From Steroidobacteraceae bacterium (lineage in GTDB: Bacteria; Pseudomonadota; Gammaproteobacteria; Steroidobacterales; Steroidobacteraceae): a stretch of DNA of 33,740 nt. Below the pieces are notes generated by a model that was not told the DNA's origin, searched no databases, and worked only from the letters and a program-made list of their open reading frames with translations. The DNA lies in assembly GCA_029266835.1 (NCBI GenBank), contig JAQSWD010000045.1, positions 1 to 33,740 of the forward strand. The letters are read 5' to 3'. Made by a program: the position numbers and the translations under genes. The first letter of the stretch is position 1, and every line of letters begins with the position of its first letter. Positions 8,678 through 15,876 of the stretch are shown here, one piece after another.

Positions 8678-8912
8678 TCAGGGTGGCTCGGTCATGCGGC
8701 AGATGTCCTTGAACATGTCCAGGTACTCCGCCATGGGGAAGAGACCCGCGGCGCGCCGACGTTCTTCGAGTTTCTCAGGCTCCTCGACCGGATAGGGCGT
8801 CCAGGCCGGCGAGGTGGGCATCGCATTCCGTCAGCACGGAATCCACATTCGGATGCTCCGAAGCCATTGCCACGCCTGCGCCACAAATCATCACGAGAAG
8901 CCATGTTTTCAT
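8678..8912 (-). pseudogene. Small exported protein, apparently frameshifted
   Basis: Two short frames together make one plausible protein. The first starts at ATG 8912 with a clear signal peptide (MKTWLLVMICGAGVAMA, then SEHPNVDSVLTECD) and in its own frame runs to a stop at 8775-8777. The second frame, open from 8821 to the stop at 8678, reads MPTSPAWTPYPVEEPEKLEE and ends DMFKDICRMTEPP. A one-base shift near 8819-8827 would join them into a mature peptide of about 60 residues with two cysteines. Alternatively they are two unrelated tiny genes. I do not know the family. It is divergent from the SIMPL gene. Confidence 0.55.
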
Positions 8913-9007
8913 GGTCGGCAGGGTACTCGTAATTTGTTAGAACTTGTATCCTGCCCGGCGGTCGGATCTACATCTAGCTAGCGTCCAATATCCGCCAGGT
9001 GGTTTCC

Positions 9008-9730
9008 ATGCTTCGCACCATTGTCTTCTCCGTCGCGCTGGTCATCGCCGCGGCCATCCTCGGGTACCAGGTCAAGCAGGTCGGCGGCGGCCGCGAGACC
9101 ATCTCGGTGAAAGGGCTGGCGGAAAAACCGGTCACGGCCGACCGCGCGGAATGGCGCGTGGTCATCCAGGTGCAGGGCGCCGCCATCCCCGAGGCGCTGG
9201 CGAAACTGCGCCGCGAACGCCCGCAGCTCGATGAATTCCTCGCCAAGGCGGGGTTCGAGAAGGCCGCGCTCACCGACTCGAGCGAGTCCGTGGAGCCTAA
9301 CTATGAACAGGTCGAAGGCCGCAATGGCAACATGCGGTCGGTGCAGCAGGGGCATCTCGCGCGCCAGACCGTCACCATCAACACCACCGAGATCGCGAAG
9401 GTCCAGGCCGCCAGCCGCGCCATCGTGCAGTTCGAGGCGGAAGGCCACTCCGTGCAGTACGGCGAGCCGCAGTACCTGGTGTCGAATCTCGAAGAAGTGA
9501 AGATGTCGCTGATCGCCGCGGCCATGCAGAACTCGCGCACGCGCGCGAGCGAGTTCGCGAAGAGTGGCGACGTGAAAGTGGGGCGGATGCGCTCCGCCTC
9601 GCAGGGGGCGTTCTACATCCTCGCGGCCAGTGCCGACCAGGACGTCAGCGACTGGGGCGGGGCCTACGACAAATCCACCGTGGACAAGATCGCACGGGTC
9701 GTCGTGACCGTCGACTACGCCATCGAATAG
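9008..9730 (+). CDS. SIMPL (DUF541) domain protein, membrane-anchored
   Basis: A 240-residue protein with an uncleaved-looking N-terminal hydrophobic segment (MLRTIVFSVALVIAAAILGYQV), then ISVKGLAEKPVTADRAEWRV, the usual start of the SIMPL/DUF541 domain. Further domain blocks are PNYEQVEGRNGN, VQYGEPQYLVSNLEEVKMSLIAAAMQNSRTRASEFA and a C-terminal VVVTVDYAIE. It probably sits in the periplasm attached to the inner membrane; the family has oligomeric channel-like structures but no settled role. The ATG at 9008 has AGGTGG seven bases upstream. The palindromic element B begins on the base after its stop codon. Confidence 0.88.
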   Translation: MLRTIVFSVALVIAAAILGYQVKQVGGGRETISVKGLAEKPVTADRAEWRVVIQVQGAAIPEALAKLRRERPQLDEFLAKAGFEKAALTDSSESVEPNYEQVEGRNGNMRSVQQGHLARQTVTINTTEIAKVQAASRAIVQFEAEGHSVQYGEPQYLVSNLEEVKMSLIAAAMQNSRTRASEFAKSGDVKVGRMRSASQGAFYILAASADQDVSDWGGAYDKSTVDKIARVVVTVDYAIE

Positions 9731-9794
9731 CACGGTGCCGGGTGGGGAAAGTGGGGAAAAGGACTTTTCCCCACTTTCCCCACCCGGCACCATG
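9731..9794. repeat. 64-bp palindromic element, copy B, in a convergent gap
   Basis: Arms 9731-9761 and 9764-9794 are reverse complements with one mismatch near the outer end; the loop is GA at 9762-9763. The sequence is the same as copy A in liuB except for loop orientation and that mismatch. It fills the whole gap between the SIMPL stop (9730) and the typA stop (9798). A 31-base hairpin here could slow or end transcription from both sides, though neither side has a T-tract. Confidence 0.95.
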
Positions 9795-9797
9795 ATT

Positions 9798-11678
9798 TCA
9801 GGCCAGCAGCGCCTCTTCCACGCGCGACGCGCGCTTGCGCTCATGCTCCAGCAGCATGCGCTTGCGAATGCGGATGTTCTTCGGCGTCACTTCCACCAGT
9901 TCGTCGTCGGCGATGAACTCCACCGCGTATTCCAGCGTGAGCTCGATGGGCGGCGTGAGGATCAGCGCGTCGTCCTTGCCGGCGGCGCGGACGTTGGAGA
10001 GCTTCTTGGTCTTGATCGGGTTCACCACGAGATCGTTCTCGCGCGAATGGATGCCGATGACCATGCCTTCGTACACGGCTTCACCGTGCGACACGAACAG
10101 GCGGCCACGCTCCTGCAGCGAGAACAGCGAGTACGCCACGGCGGAACCCGGCTCGCTGGAAATCAGCACGCCATTGTGGCGGTCCGGGATGTCACCCGCG
10201 AGCGGCGCGTAGCCGTCGAAGATGTGGCTCTGGAGGCCAGTGCCGCGGGTGGCGTTCATGAACTCGCTCTGGAAACCGATGAGCCCGCGCGCGGACACGC
10301 GGTACTCGATGCGCACGCGGCCGCGGCCGTCGTTTGCCATGTCCTTCATCTCGGCCTTGCGGCGGCCCAGCGCTTCCATCACCGCGCCCTGGTGGCCTTC
10401 GTCAATGTCGACGGTGAGCGCTTCGTAAGGCTCGTGCACCACGCCATCGATGGTCTTGGTCAGCACGCGCGGCTTGCCCACGGCCAGCTCGTAGCCTTCG
10501 CGGCGCATGTTCTCGATGAGGATGGTGAGATGCAGTTCGCCACGGCCCGAGACACGGAACACGTCGGCGCTGTCGGTGTCTTCGACGCGCAGGGCCACGT
10601 TGCTCTCCAGCTCGCGCATCAGGCGCTCGCGGATCTGGCGGCTGGTGACGTACTTGCCTTCCTTTCCGGCGAGCGGCGAGGTGTTCACCTGGAAGCTCAT
10701 GACCAGCGTGGGCTCGTCCACCGCGATCGGCGGCAGCGCGTCCGGCTTGTCGACCTCATTGATCGTGTAGCCGATGTGCACGTCTTCGACGCCCGTGATG
10801 GCCACGATGTCGCCGGCGACGGCTTCATCCACCGACTCGCGCGACAGGCCCTTGAACGTGAGCACCTGCTGGATCTTGGCGGTGCCGTGGTCTTCGGTGC
10901 CGTTCCAGAGCTGGATGGTCTGGCCGGTTCTCACCGTGCCGCGGCGGATGCGGCCGATGCCGATGCGCCCGACGTAGGAGTTGTAGTCGAGCGTCGAAAT
11001 CTGCAGCTGCAACGGCGCGTCCGGCTCGCTCCTGGGCGCGGGCACGTGGTGCAGGATGGCCTCGTACATCGCGCGCATGTCGGGTTCGCGACGCGTGTGG
11101 TCGGTGCTGGCCCAGCCTTCGAGGGCCGAGGCGTAGATCACCGGGAAGTCGAGCTGCTTGTCGGTGGCGCCGAGCTTGTCGAACAACTCGAAAGTCTGGT
11201 CGATGACCCAGTCGGGGCGCGCGCCCGGACGGTCGATCTTGTTCACCACGACGATGGCGTTGTGACCCAGGGCCAGCGCCTTGCGCGTGACGAAACGGGT
11301 CTGCGGCATGGGGCCTTCGACGGCGTCGACGACCAGCAGCACCGTGTCCACCATCGACAACACGCGTTCCACTTCGCCGCCGAAGTCGGCATGCCCGGGC
11401 GTATCAACGATATTGATTCGTGTGCCGCCGTATTCGATGGCGCAGTTCTTCGCCAGGATCGTGATGCCACGTTCCTTTTCGATGTCGTTCGAGTCCATGA
11501 CTCGCTCGGCCACTTTCTCGTGGGCGGCGAAGGTGCCGGACTGGCGCAGCAGGCAGTCCACGAGGGTGGTCTTGCCGTGGTCGACGTGCGCGATGATGGC
11601 GGGTGGCGAGAATCGGGGATGTGAAGAGGCGGGCTCGCACCCCTGTCGCCCTCTCCGCGGTCGGCTCGAAGAACGCAT
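9798..11678 (-). CDS. typA: TypA/BipA ribosome-associated GTPase with repeat-derived N-terminus
   Basis: Translational GTPase that binds the ribosome and helps large-subunit assembly and stress adaptation. The body is complete: G1 [39 protein letters not shown], elongation-factor domain II, the EF-G-like C-terminal domains and the tail [10 protein letters not shown]. The start is abnormal. Homologues begin with about eight residues ending [13 protein letters not shown]; here AIIAHVDHG is preceded by sequence encoded by palindromic repeat D. The only in-frame starts are ATG 11678 and GTG 11711, both inside that repeat, giving roughly 26 or more foreign residues. All GTPase motifs survive, so the protein may still work if translated; otherwise this is a recent pseudogene. 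Convergent with the SIMPL gene across element B. Confidence 0.88.
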   Translation of the reverse strand: MRSSSRPRRGRQGCEPASSHPRFSPPAIIAHVDHGKTTLVDCLLRQSGTFAAHEKVAERVMDSNDIEKERGITILAKNCAIEYGGTRINIVDTPGHADFGGEVERVLSMVDTVLLVVDAVEGPMPQTRFVTRKALALGHNAIVVVNKIDRPGARPDWVIDQTFELFDKLGATDKQLDFPVIYASALEGWASTDHTRREPDMRAMYEAILHHVPAPRSEPDAPLQLQISTLDYNSYVGRIGIGRIRRGTVRTGQTIQLWNGTEDHGTAKIQQVLTFKGLSRESVDEAVAGDIVAITGVEDVHIGYTINEVDKPDALPPIAVDEPTLVMSFQVNTSPLAGKEGKYVTSRQIRERLMRELESNVALRVEDTDSADVFRVSGRGELHLTILIENMRREGYELAVGKPRVLTKTIDGVVHEPYEALTVDIDEGHQGAVMEALGRRKAEMKDMANDGRGRVRIEYRVSARGLIGFQSEFMNATRGTGLQSHIFDGYAPLAGDIPDRHNGVLISSEPGSAVAYSLFSLQERGRLFVSHGEAVYEGMVIGIHSRENDLVVNPIKTKKLSNVRAAGKDDALILTPPIELTLEYAVEFIADDELVEVTPKNIRIRKRMLLEHERKRASRVEEALLA

Positions 11679-11766
11679 CCTGAGTGCAGCTCGCGAGGAC
11701 GCGAGATGCACTCCGGATGCTCTCGCCGCCCTGACTGCTACGAGGACGACAGGGGTGCGAGCCCGC
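11629..11766. repeat. REP-like palindromic repeat D overlapping the typA start
   Basis: A 20-base outer arm at 11629-11648 is perfectly complementary to 11747-11766. Inside is a second hairpin, 11675-11688 with 11707-11720 (13 of 14 pairs), extended by CTCGCG/CGCGAG around AGGA. The segment 11712-11739 is identical to 7175-7202 in repeat C. The two candidate typA start codons lie within it. No transposase is associated. It is a different sequence from the 64-bp element A/B. Confidence 0.9.
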
Positions 11767-11876
11767 CCGCTTCGATTCGCGTCGCGGCGGCTTCTATGGC
11801 GCCGCGCTTATTGGGTTGGGAAAGAGTGCCGGCGGGAAACTGCGGCGCCGCTGGATCCCTGGACGTCTGCCAGTCG

Positions 11877-12236
11877 CTAGAGGGGTTGGGGTTTCCACTC
11901 GGGGTAGGTTTTTGCCAGGTGGCGTTGCTCGCGGATCACGTCGTAGCAGGTGGGGCCCTTGTCGAGCTGCACGATGACACTGTTGCCGTCGACGCGCAGG
12001 ACGGTGCCCGCGATCTTGCAGCTCAGGCCGGCGGTGAGCAGCAGAAGGCCTTCGACTCGGGAGTTCACGGGCAATACGTCGGCGCTGGTGGACACGCGCA
12101 GCCCGCGTTCGGACAGCTCATTGACCTTGTAGTTAGCGCCTTCCACCGAAAGCATGGCGCCGGACGAAACGGGATAGGGCAGCCGGAAATACTCGCGGCG
12201 GCTCTTGAGCATGGGCATGCGGTAGGTCGTTCCCAT
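11877..12236 (-). CDS. PilZ domain protein
   Basis: A 119-residue single-domain protein. [23 protein letters not shown] contains an R-x-x-x-R-type motif (RREYFRL) and is followed by [17 protein letters not shown], which corresponds to the D/N-x-S-x-x-G motif of PilZ c-di-GMP receptors (here ELSERG). The rest forms the expected beta strands ([35 protein letters not shown]). C-di-GMP binding is plausible but the motif is not perfect. It is upstream of typA on the same strand, separated by about 200 bases that hold repeat D and a GGCGCCGC/GCGGCGCC pair. Confidence 0.85.
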   Translation of the reverse strand: MGTTYRMPMLKSRREYFRLPYPVSSGAMLSVEGANYKVNELSERGLRVSTSADVLPVNSRVEGLLLLTAGLSCKIAGTVLRVDGNSVIVQLDKGPTCYDVIREQRHLAKTYPEWKPQPL

Positions 12237-12393
12237 GGCCTAACGATACGGGCAAACCCGCAGGGGTGGAATCGGGCGGGGAGGCATCAAGTTCACGGTT
12301 CCTTGTGGTCGGGCATCGGGCAGAACGAGTCTTGCCGCTTGTTTGCGAAGTCGCTCAAATAATCCCGGTCAAATCGCCGGCCTCACCCCGCAG

Positions 12394-12399
12394 TAGAAT
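12394..12399 (+). promoter_or_regulatory. -10-like hexamer just before the threonine aldolase gene
   Basis: TAGAAT lies eight bases before the ATG at 12408, and there is no ribosome binding site. Transcription would start at or next to the start codon. No convincing -35 is visible. The remaining gap back to the PilZ start (12237-12393) shows no gene. Confidence 0.35.
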
Positions 12400-12407
12400 C
12401 GCCGCAC

Positions 12408-13356
12408 ATGCGCTACTTCAAATCCGACAACACCGCGACCGTGAGCCCGGAAATCCTGCAGGCCATCGTCAACGCCAATACCGGGGCTGCCATTCCGTAC
12501 GGCACTGATGGATGGTCGGAACGCCTGAACGCGGTGTTCGGCGGGTTTTTCGGCAGGGAAGTGCGCGTGTTCGCGGTGTCTTCCGGAACCGCCGCCAACT
12601 CACTGGCCCTGGCCACGCTTTGTCCGCCCTGGGGCACGGTGCTCACCCACGCCGAAGCGCACATCGAGCGCGACGAATGCGGCGCGCCCGAGTTCTTCAC
12701 CGGCGGCGCCAAACTTTCGCTGGTCACCGGCGCGGGCGCGAAGATCGAGGCGCGAGATCTTGCGGCCCGGCTCGACTGGTTCGAGCCGCATGTGCATGGC
12801 GTGCAGCCGCGTGTCCTGTCGATCACGCAGGCCACCGAACGCGGGGCTATCTACACTCCCGCCGAAATCGCCGGTCGCGCAGCAGGTGTCGCCCGCCGAG
12901 CTCACGTGGAAATCCGGCGTCGATGTGCTCTCGTTCGGCGTCATCAAGAACGGCGGCATGAATGCCGAGGCGGTCGTGTTCTTCGATCCGGCGCTGGTCG
13001 CGGACTTCGAGTTCCGCCGCAAGCGTGCGGGGCAGCTGTTCTGCAAGGGGCGGTACGCATCGGTGCAGCTGCTCGCCTACCTGGAAACCGGCCTCTGGCG
13101 GCGAAACGCCGAAAGAGCCAATGCGCTGGCCGCGCGCATCGCGGACACCGGCCGCCAGTGGTTGAGCGAGCCCTTCGCGACCAACCAGGTGTTCATGAAG
13201 CCAGGCCAGCAGCGCATCGATGCGCTGGAGAAGCAGGGCTTCGCGTTTTATCCCTGGGGGCCGGCAGGTTCGGGCGAGTGCCGCTTCGTCTGTTCCTGGG
13301 ACACGTCCGACGAAGACGTGGATGCGCTGTGCGCGGCGTTGAAATCCGTTTCCTGA
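12408..13356 (+). pseudogene. Low-specificity threonine aldolase, internal deletion and frameshift
   Basis: A PLP enzyme of the beta-eliminating lyase/threonine aldolase family (threonine to glycine and acetaldehyde). The N-terminal part is intact (MRYFKSDNTATVSPEILQAI, VSSGTAANSLALA, LSITQATERGAIYTPAEIAG). The frame then breaks: the continuation (SPAELTWKSGVDVLSFGVIKNGGMNAEAVVFF, which holds the PLP lysine, and on to the end) is in the next frame from about 12874. Compared with family members, roughly 24 residues are missing at the junction near 12870-12885, including the HxDGAR segment whose aspartate contacts the PLP ring. The deletion is about 70-75 bases and not a multiple of three. No functional aldolase can be made from this sequence. 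A sequence or assembly error is the alternative. Confidence 0.87.
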
Positions 13357-13362
13357 ACCCGG

Positions 13363-13710
13363 CTATTTCCGGAACATGAAATAGGCCGCGGCCACCAGGC
13401 ATAACGCCGCCCACAGGAAGTCGAGCTTCAGCGGCTGCTTCATATAAAAGAGTGCGAACGGCACGAATACCGCAAGCGTGATCACTTCCTGCATCACCTT
13501 GAGCTGGCCCAGCGACATCGCCGTGTAACCGATGCGATTGGCGGGAACCTGCACCAGGTACTCGAACAACGCGATGCCCCAGCTCACCAGCGCGGCGATG
13601 ATCCAGGGCCTGGCGGCCATGTTCTTGAGATGCGCGTACCACGCGAAAGTCATGAACACGTTCGAGATCACCAGCAGGCCGGCGCTTTGCGCCCACGGCG
13701 GCAGGTTCAT
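13363..13710 (-). CDS. DUF486 / DMT-family small membrane protein
   Basis: A 115-residue integral membrane protein with four hydrophobic segments. The signature is SNVFMTFAWYAHLKN in the first third and IGYTAMSLGQLKVMQEVITLAVFVPFALFYM in the second half, matching the DUF486 family, which is related to drug/metabolite transporters. Substrate unknown. Its start overlaps the stop of the YceH gene by four bases (13707-13710), so translation is coupled. It is tail-to-tail with the broken aldolase gene, six bases apart. Confidence 0.88.
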   Translation of the reverse strand: MNLPPWAQSAGLLVISNVFMTFAWYAHLKNMAARPWIIAALVSWGIALFEYLVQVPANRIGYTAMSLGQLKVMQEVITLAVFVPFALFYMKQPLKLDFLWAALCLVAAAYFMFRK

Positions 13711-14393
13711 CCACGATCCTGTTTGAGCGCGGCCAGCTCCGCGCGCAATTCGGCGACGGCGCGTTCGAGCTCGGCGACGCGCGCGGCGAGGTCCGAGGTC
13801 GCGCGCGGCGGCGAACTGACGTTGGCGGGCGGCGCCTCCGGGGTCGCCGCACTGTCCGATGACTCGGCCGCCACGATTTCCGGCAGCTCTTCGAACAACT
13901 GCGCCCAGCGCGAGTCGCGCCGGCCGGCTTCGCGCGGCAGCTGCTTCACCAGCGCGCCTTCGGGCCGGTTTGCCAATGCCTCGAGCAGCGGCTCGATCAC
14001 GCCCGGGTCCGGCAGCTCCGCCATGCGCGGAACACGCGTGCGCAGTTCGCCGGGCGTCTGCGGCCCGCGCAACAGCAATTCACAGATGATGGCGGTTTCC
14101 TGCGGCGAGAACTTGAGGCTGCCGAACTGGGTGTTGCAGAAGATCTGCTGATACTTCGGGACGCGCGAGCCGAAGCCGGATTTTTCCACCACCATGTGCC
14201 GGCGCGAGAGCCCGTCCACCACGAACTTCACCGTGGGTTCGTCGAGCTGCATCAGGGGTTCCCGATTGCTCTTCTGGTTGCAGGCGCTGACCAGCGAGTT
14301 CAGCGACAACGGATATTGGTCGGGCGTGGTGATCTGCTTCTCGATGAGCGACCCGATGATGCGTGCTTCGATGGCTGACAGTCGAATGTTCAT
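13707..14393 (-). CDS. yceH: YceH family (DUF480) winged-helix protein
   Basis: A 228-residue protein that opens MNIRLSAIEARIIGSLIEKQ and continues TTPDQYPLSLNSLVSACNQKSNREP, the hallmark of YceH. It has a second winged-helix module (SPQETAIICELLLRGPQTPGELRTR), a Ser/Ala/Pro-rich linker and a C-terminal heptad-type coiled coil (LAARVAELERAVAELRAELAALKQ). Function is not established. There is no ribosome binding site before the ATG at 14393; a TATACT reading leftward (14405-14400) ends six bases upstream, so its message is probably leaderless. It precedes DUF486 in a two-gene operon. Confidence 0.92.
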   Translation of the reverse strand: MNIRLSAIEARIIGSLIEKQITTPDQYPLSLNSLVSACNQKSNREPLMQLDEPTVKFVVDGLSRRHMVVEKSGFGSRVPKYQQIFCNTQFGSLKFSPQETAIICELLLRGPQTPGELRTRVPRMAELPDPGVIEPLLEALANRPEGALVKQLPREAGRRDSRWAQLFEELPEIVAAESSDSAATPEAPPANVSSPPRATSDLAARVAELERAVAELRAELAALKQDRG

Positions 14394-14399
14394 GCGCGA

Positions 14400-14413
14400 A
14401 GTATAAGTATACT
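14400..14413. promoter_or_regulatory. Symmetric divergent promoter between yceH and the VanZ-like gene
   Basis: The perfect inverted repeat AGTATA-AG-TATACT gives a TATACT -10-like hexamer on each strand. The gap to the GTG at 14419 is five bases and the gap to the ATG at 14393 is six bases. Both transcripts would therefore begin at or very near their start codons. Only 25 bases separate the two genes. No good -35 is seen in either direction. Confidence 0.5.
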
Positions 14414-14418
14414 GAGTC

Positions 14419-15342
14419 GTGTCACGACGTCTGCTCTACCTTCTCGCGCTGCTGGTGTTCGCGGGCGCGCTGCTCTTCATGCGGCTGCCGATCCCGCCCA
14501 CCTATGCCGGGCGCACCATCGAGAACGCCGGCCATGTCCCGCTGTTCTTCCTGGTGACGCTGGCCGTGATCTACGTGCTGCGCGGGTATGAACGTTTCAG
14601 CTCTGGCCCGTATGCGTCCGCCCGGCTGTACCTGTTCGCCGGCGTCGCCGGCATCGGCGCCGGATTTCTCAGCGAAGTCATCCAGCGGCCGCTGCGCAGG
14701 GACGCGAGCTGGGAAGACGTGATCGCCGACGCCATCGGCGTGGTCTGCGCCCTGGGCGTGTATGCCTTGTTCGATCGCCGCAGCGGCTTGCGGCGGTGGC
14801 ATCGCGCCCTTGCGCTGGGCGTGGTCATCGCATGCGCCGCCATATACCTGGCGCCCATCGTGGCGATGTCGCGTGCCTATCTGCACCGCAATGGACAGTT
14901 CCCCGTGCTGGCGGACTTCCGTTCACGCGCCGAACTGTACTGGACCATGAACCTCGGCACGCGGCGTGAAATCGTCGACGACGCCCTCGAGGTGGGCTTC
15001 CAGTCGGAAAGTTTTCCGGGCCTCTCCTTTCACGAGCCCATGCCCGACTGGCGCTCCTACCAATTCCTGCTCATCGACGTCGAGAACCCGGCAAGCGAGC
15101 CGCTGGACCTGGGTGTCCGCGTCCATGATCGCCTGCACACCCACCAGTTCAATGACCGCTTCAACCGGCATTTCATCCTGGCGCCGGGTGAGCGGAAATT
15201 GCTGCGTATCGCCCTCGAAGACATCCGTCGCGGACCTCGAAGCCGTCTCATGGACATGCAACAGATCTCGGACGTCACACTGTTTCGCGGTGATGCCAAT
15301 GGTTCGCGGCAGGTGCGGGTGCATGGCATGCGGCTCGAGTGA
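14419..15342 (+). CDS. VanZ-like membrane protein with C-terminal carbohydrate-binding-like domain
   Basis: A 307-residue protein. Residues 1-155 contain about five hydrophobic segments in the VanZ-like pattern: LLYLLALLVFAGALLFM, then NAGHVPLFFLVTLAVIYVL, then FAGVAGIGAGFLSEVIQ with the EVIQ and DVIADAIGVVCALGVY motifs. The remaining 150 residues are a soluble beta-rich domain (YQFLLIDVENPASEPLDLGVRVHDR, then NRHFILAPGERKLLRIALEDI) of the kind seen in carbohydrate-binding modules, presumably periplasmic. VanZ proteins are known from teicoplanin resistance, but most are of unknown role and no resistance is implied. The start is GTG, chosen because it follows the -10-like box and begins the first membrane segment. 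Confidence 0.8.
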   Translation: MSRRLLYLLALLVFAGALLFMRLPIPPTYAGRTIENAGHVPLFFLVTLAVIYVLRGYERFSSGPYASARLYLFAGVAGIGAGFLSEVIQRPLRRDASWEDVIADAIGVVCALGVYALFDRRSGLRRWHRALALGVVIACAAIYLAPIVAMSRAYLHRNGQFPVLADFRSRAELYWTMNLGTRREIVDDALEVGFQSESFPGLSFHEPMPDWRSYQFLLIDVENPASEPLDLGVRVHDRLHTHQFNDRFNRHFILAPGERKLLRIALEDIRRGPRSRLMDMQQISDVTLFRGDANGSRQVRVHGMRLE

Positions 15343-15357
15343 ACATAGGCTGTTCCG

Positions 15358-15383
15358 GGCCGGTATACGGTGAAATACCGGCC
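15358..15383 (+). terminator. Hairpin after the VanZ-like gene
   Basis: GGCCGGTAT at 15358-15366 pairs with ATACCGGCC at 15375-15383 across an 8-base loop, 16 bases after the stop codon. There is no T-tract, so it is at best a weak or Rho-assisted terminator. Confidence 0.4.
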
Positions 15384-15416
15384 GAAATGGGCATTTCGAT
15401 CCGCGGCGGCGATGCC

Positions 15417-15422
15417 TATACT
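15417..15422 (+). promoter_or_regulatory. -10-like TATACT before the small unknown gene
   Basis: TATACT lies seven bases before the ATG at 15430 and there is no ribosome binding site. The arrangement repeats that at 14400-14413 and suggests a leaderless transcript. Confidence 0.4.
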
Positions 15423-15429
15423 CCCGACC

Positions 15430-15876
15430 ATGGAACCGATCGCCGACACCTTCGACGCCGCATTTTCCAAGACCGTTGATCTCGCCAACAAGATGGCGGA
15501 CAAGGACAAGGACGCGGACCTGTGGGACATCGCCGACGGTCTGCTTGCCGGCGCCATTCAATACTGGTTGTACTCGCGCCAGCCCTGCGGTGATTCGCGC
15601 TGCCAGGATTGCATGCCCATCAGCACGGCCGAAGGCCGCATGTCCGAGCTCAAGCGGCTGATCGAACAGCTGGCTTCCGAGAGCGAATACTTCCACACGC
15701 CCGACTGCACCACGGCGCGCGTGAGCTCGGCGTCGGGCGCATCGGGGCGACGATTCTTCACCAGCTCGATGGCCACCATCATGCCCAGCGACCGCACCTC
15801 GCCGATACACGGAAACTTCGCCTGCAGCGCCTTGAGTTTCGACGTGAGCTTCGCGCCCATTTCCTGTGCGCGTTGA
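15430..15876 (+). CDS. Small unknown protein, 3' end running into antisense gabT
   Basis: Residues 1-92 (to base 15705) look like a real, highly structured small protein: MEPIADTFDAAFSKTVDLAN, a Lys/Asp-rich turn, DLWDIADGLLAGAIQYWLYSR, a cysteine cluster (QPCGDSRCQDC) and a helix ending LASESEYFHTPD. The CxxxxCxxC spacing could bind a metal. After base 15705 the frame reads the complementary strand of gabT, so the last 57 codons (to the stop at 15876) are not native sequence. The native protein probably ended within about ten residues of the junction. It faces gabT tail-to-tail and both genes lost their ends at the same point, as expected for one deletion. Function unknown. Confidence 0.62.
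   Translation: MEPIADTFDAAFSKTVDLANKMADKDKDADLWDIADGLLAGAIQYWLYSRQPCGDSRCQDCMPISTAEGRMSELKRLIEQLASESEYFHTPDCTTARVSSASGASGRRFFTSSMATIMPSDRTSPIHGNFACSALSFDVSFAPISCAR

Noticed and set aside
9735-11624. A 629-codon open frame on the plus strand opposite typA
   Set aside because: It is the complement of typA; the minus strand has all GTPase motifs, and the plus-strand translation is rich in Val/His/Arg/Asp without any recognisable domain.
14419-15342. Glycopeptide resistance gene
   Set aside because: VanZ-like folds are widespread; the C-terminal domain and lack of other van genes give no support for resistance.
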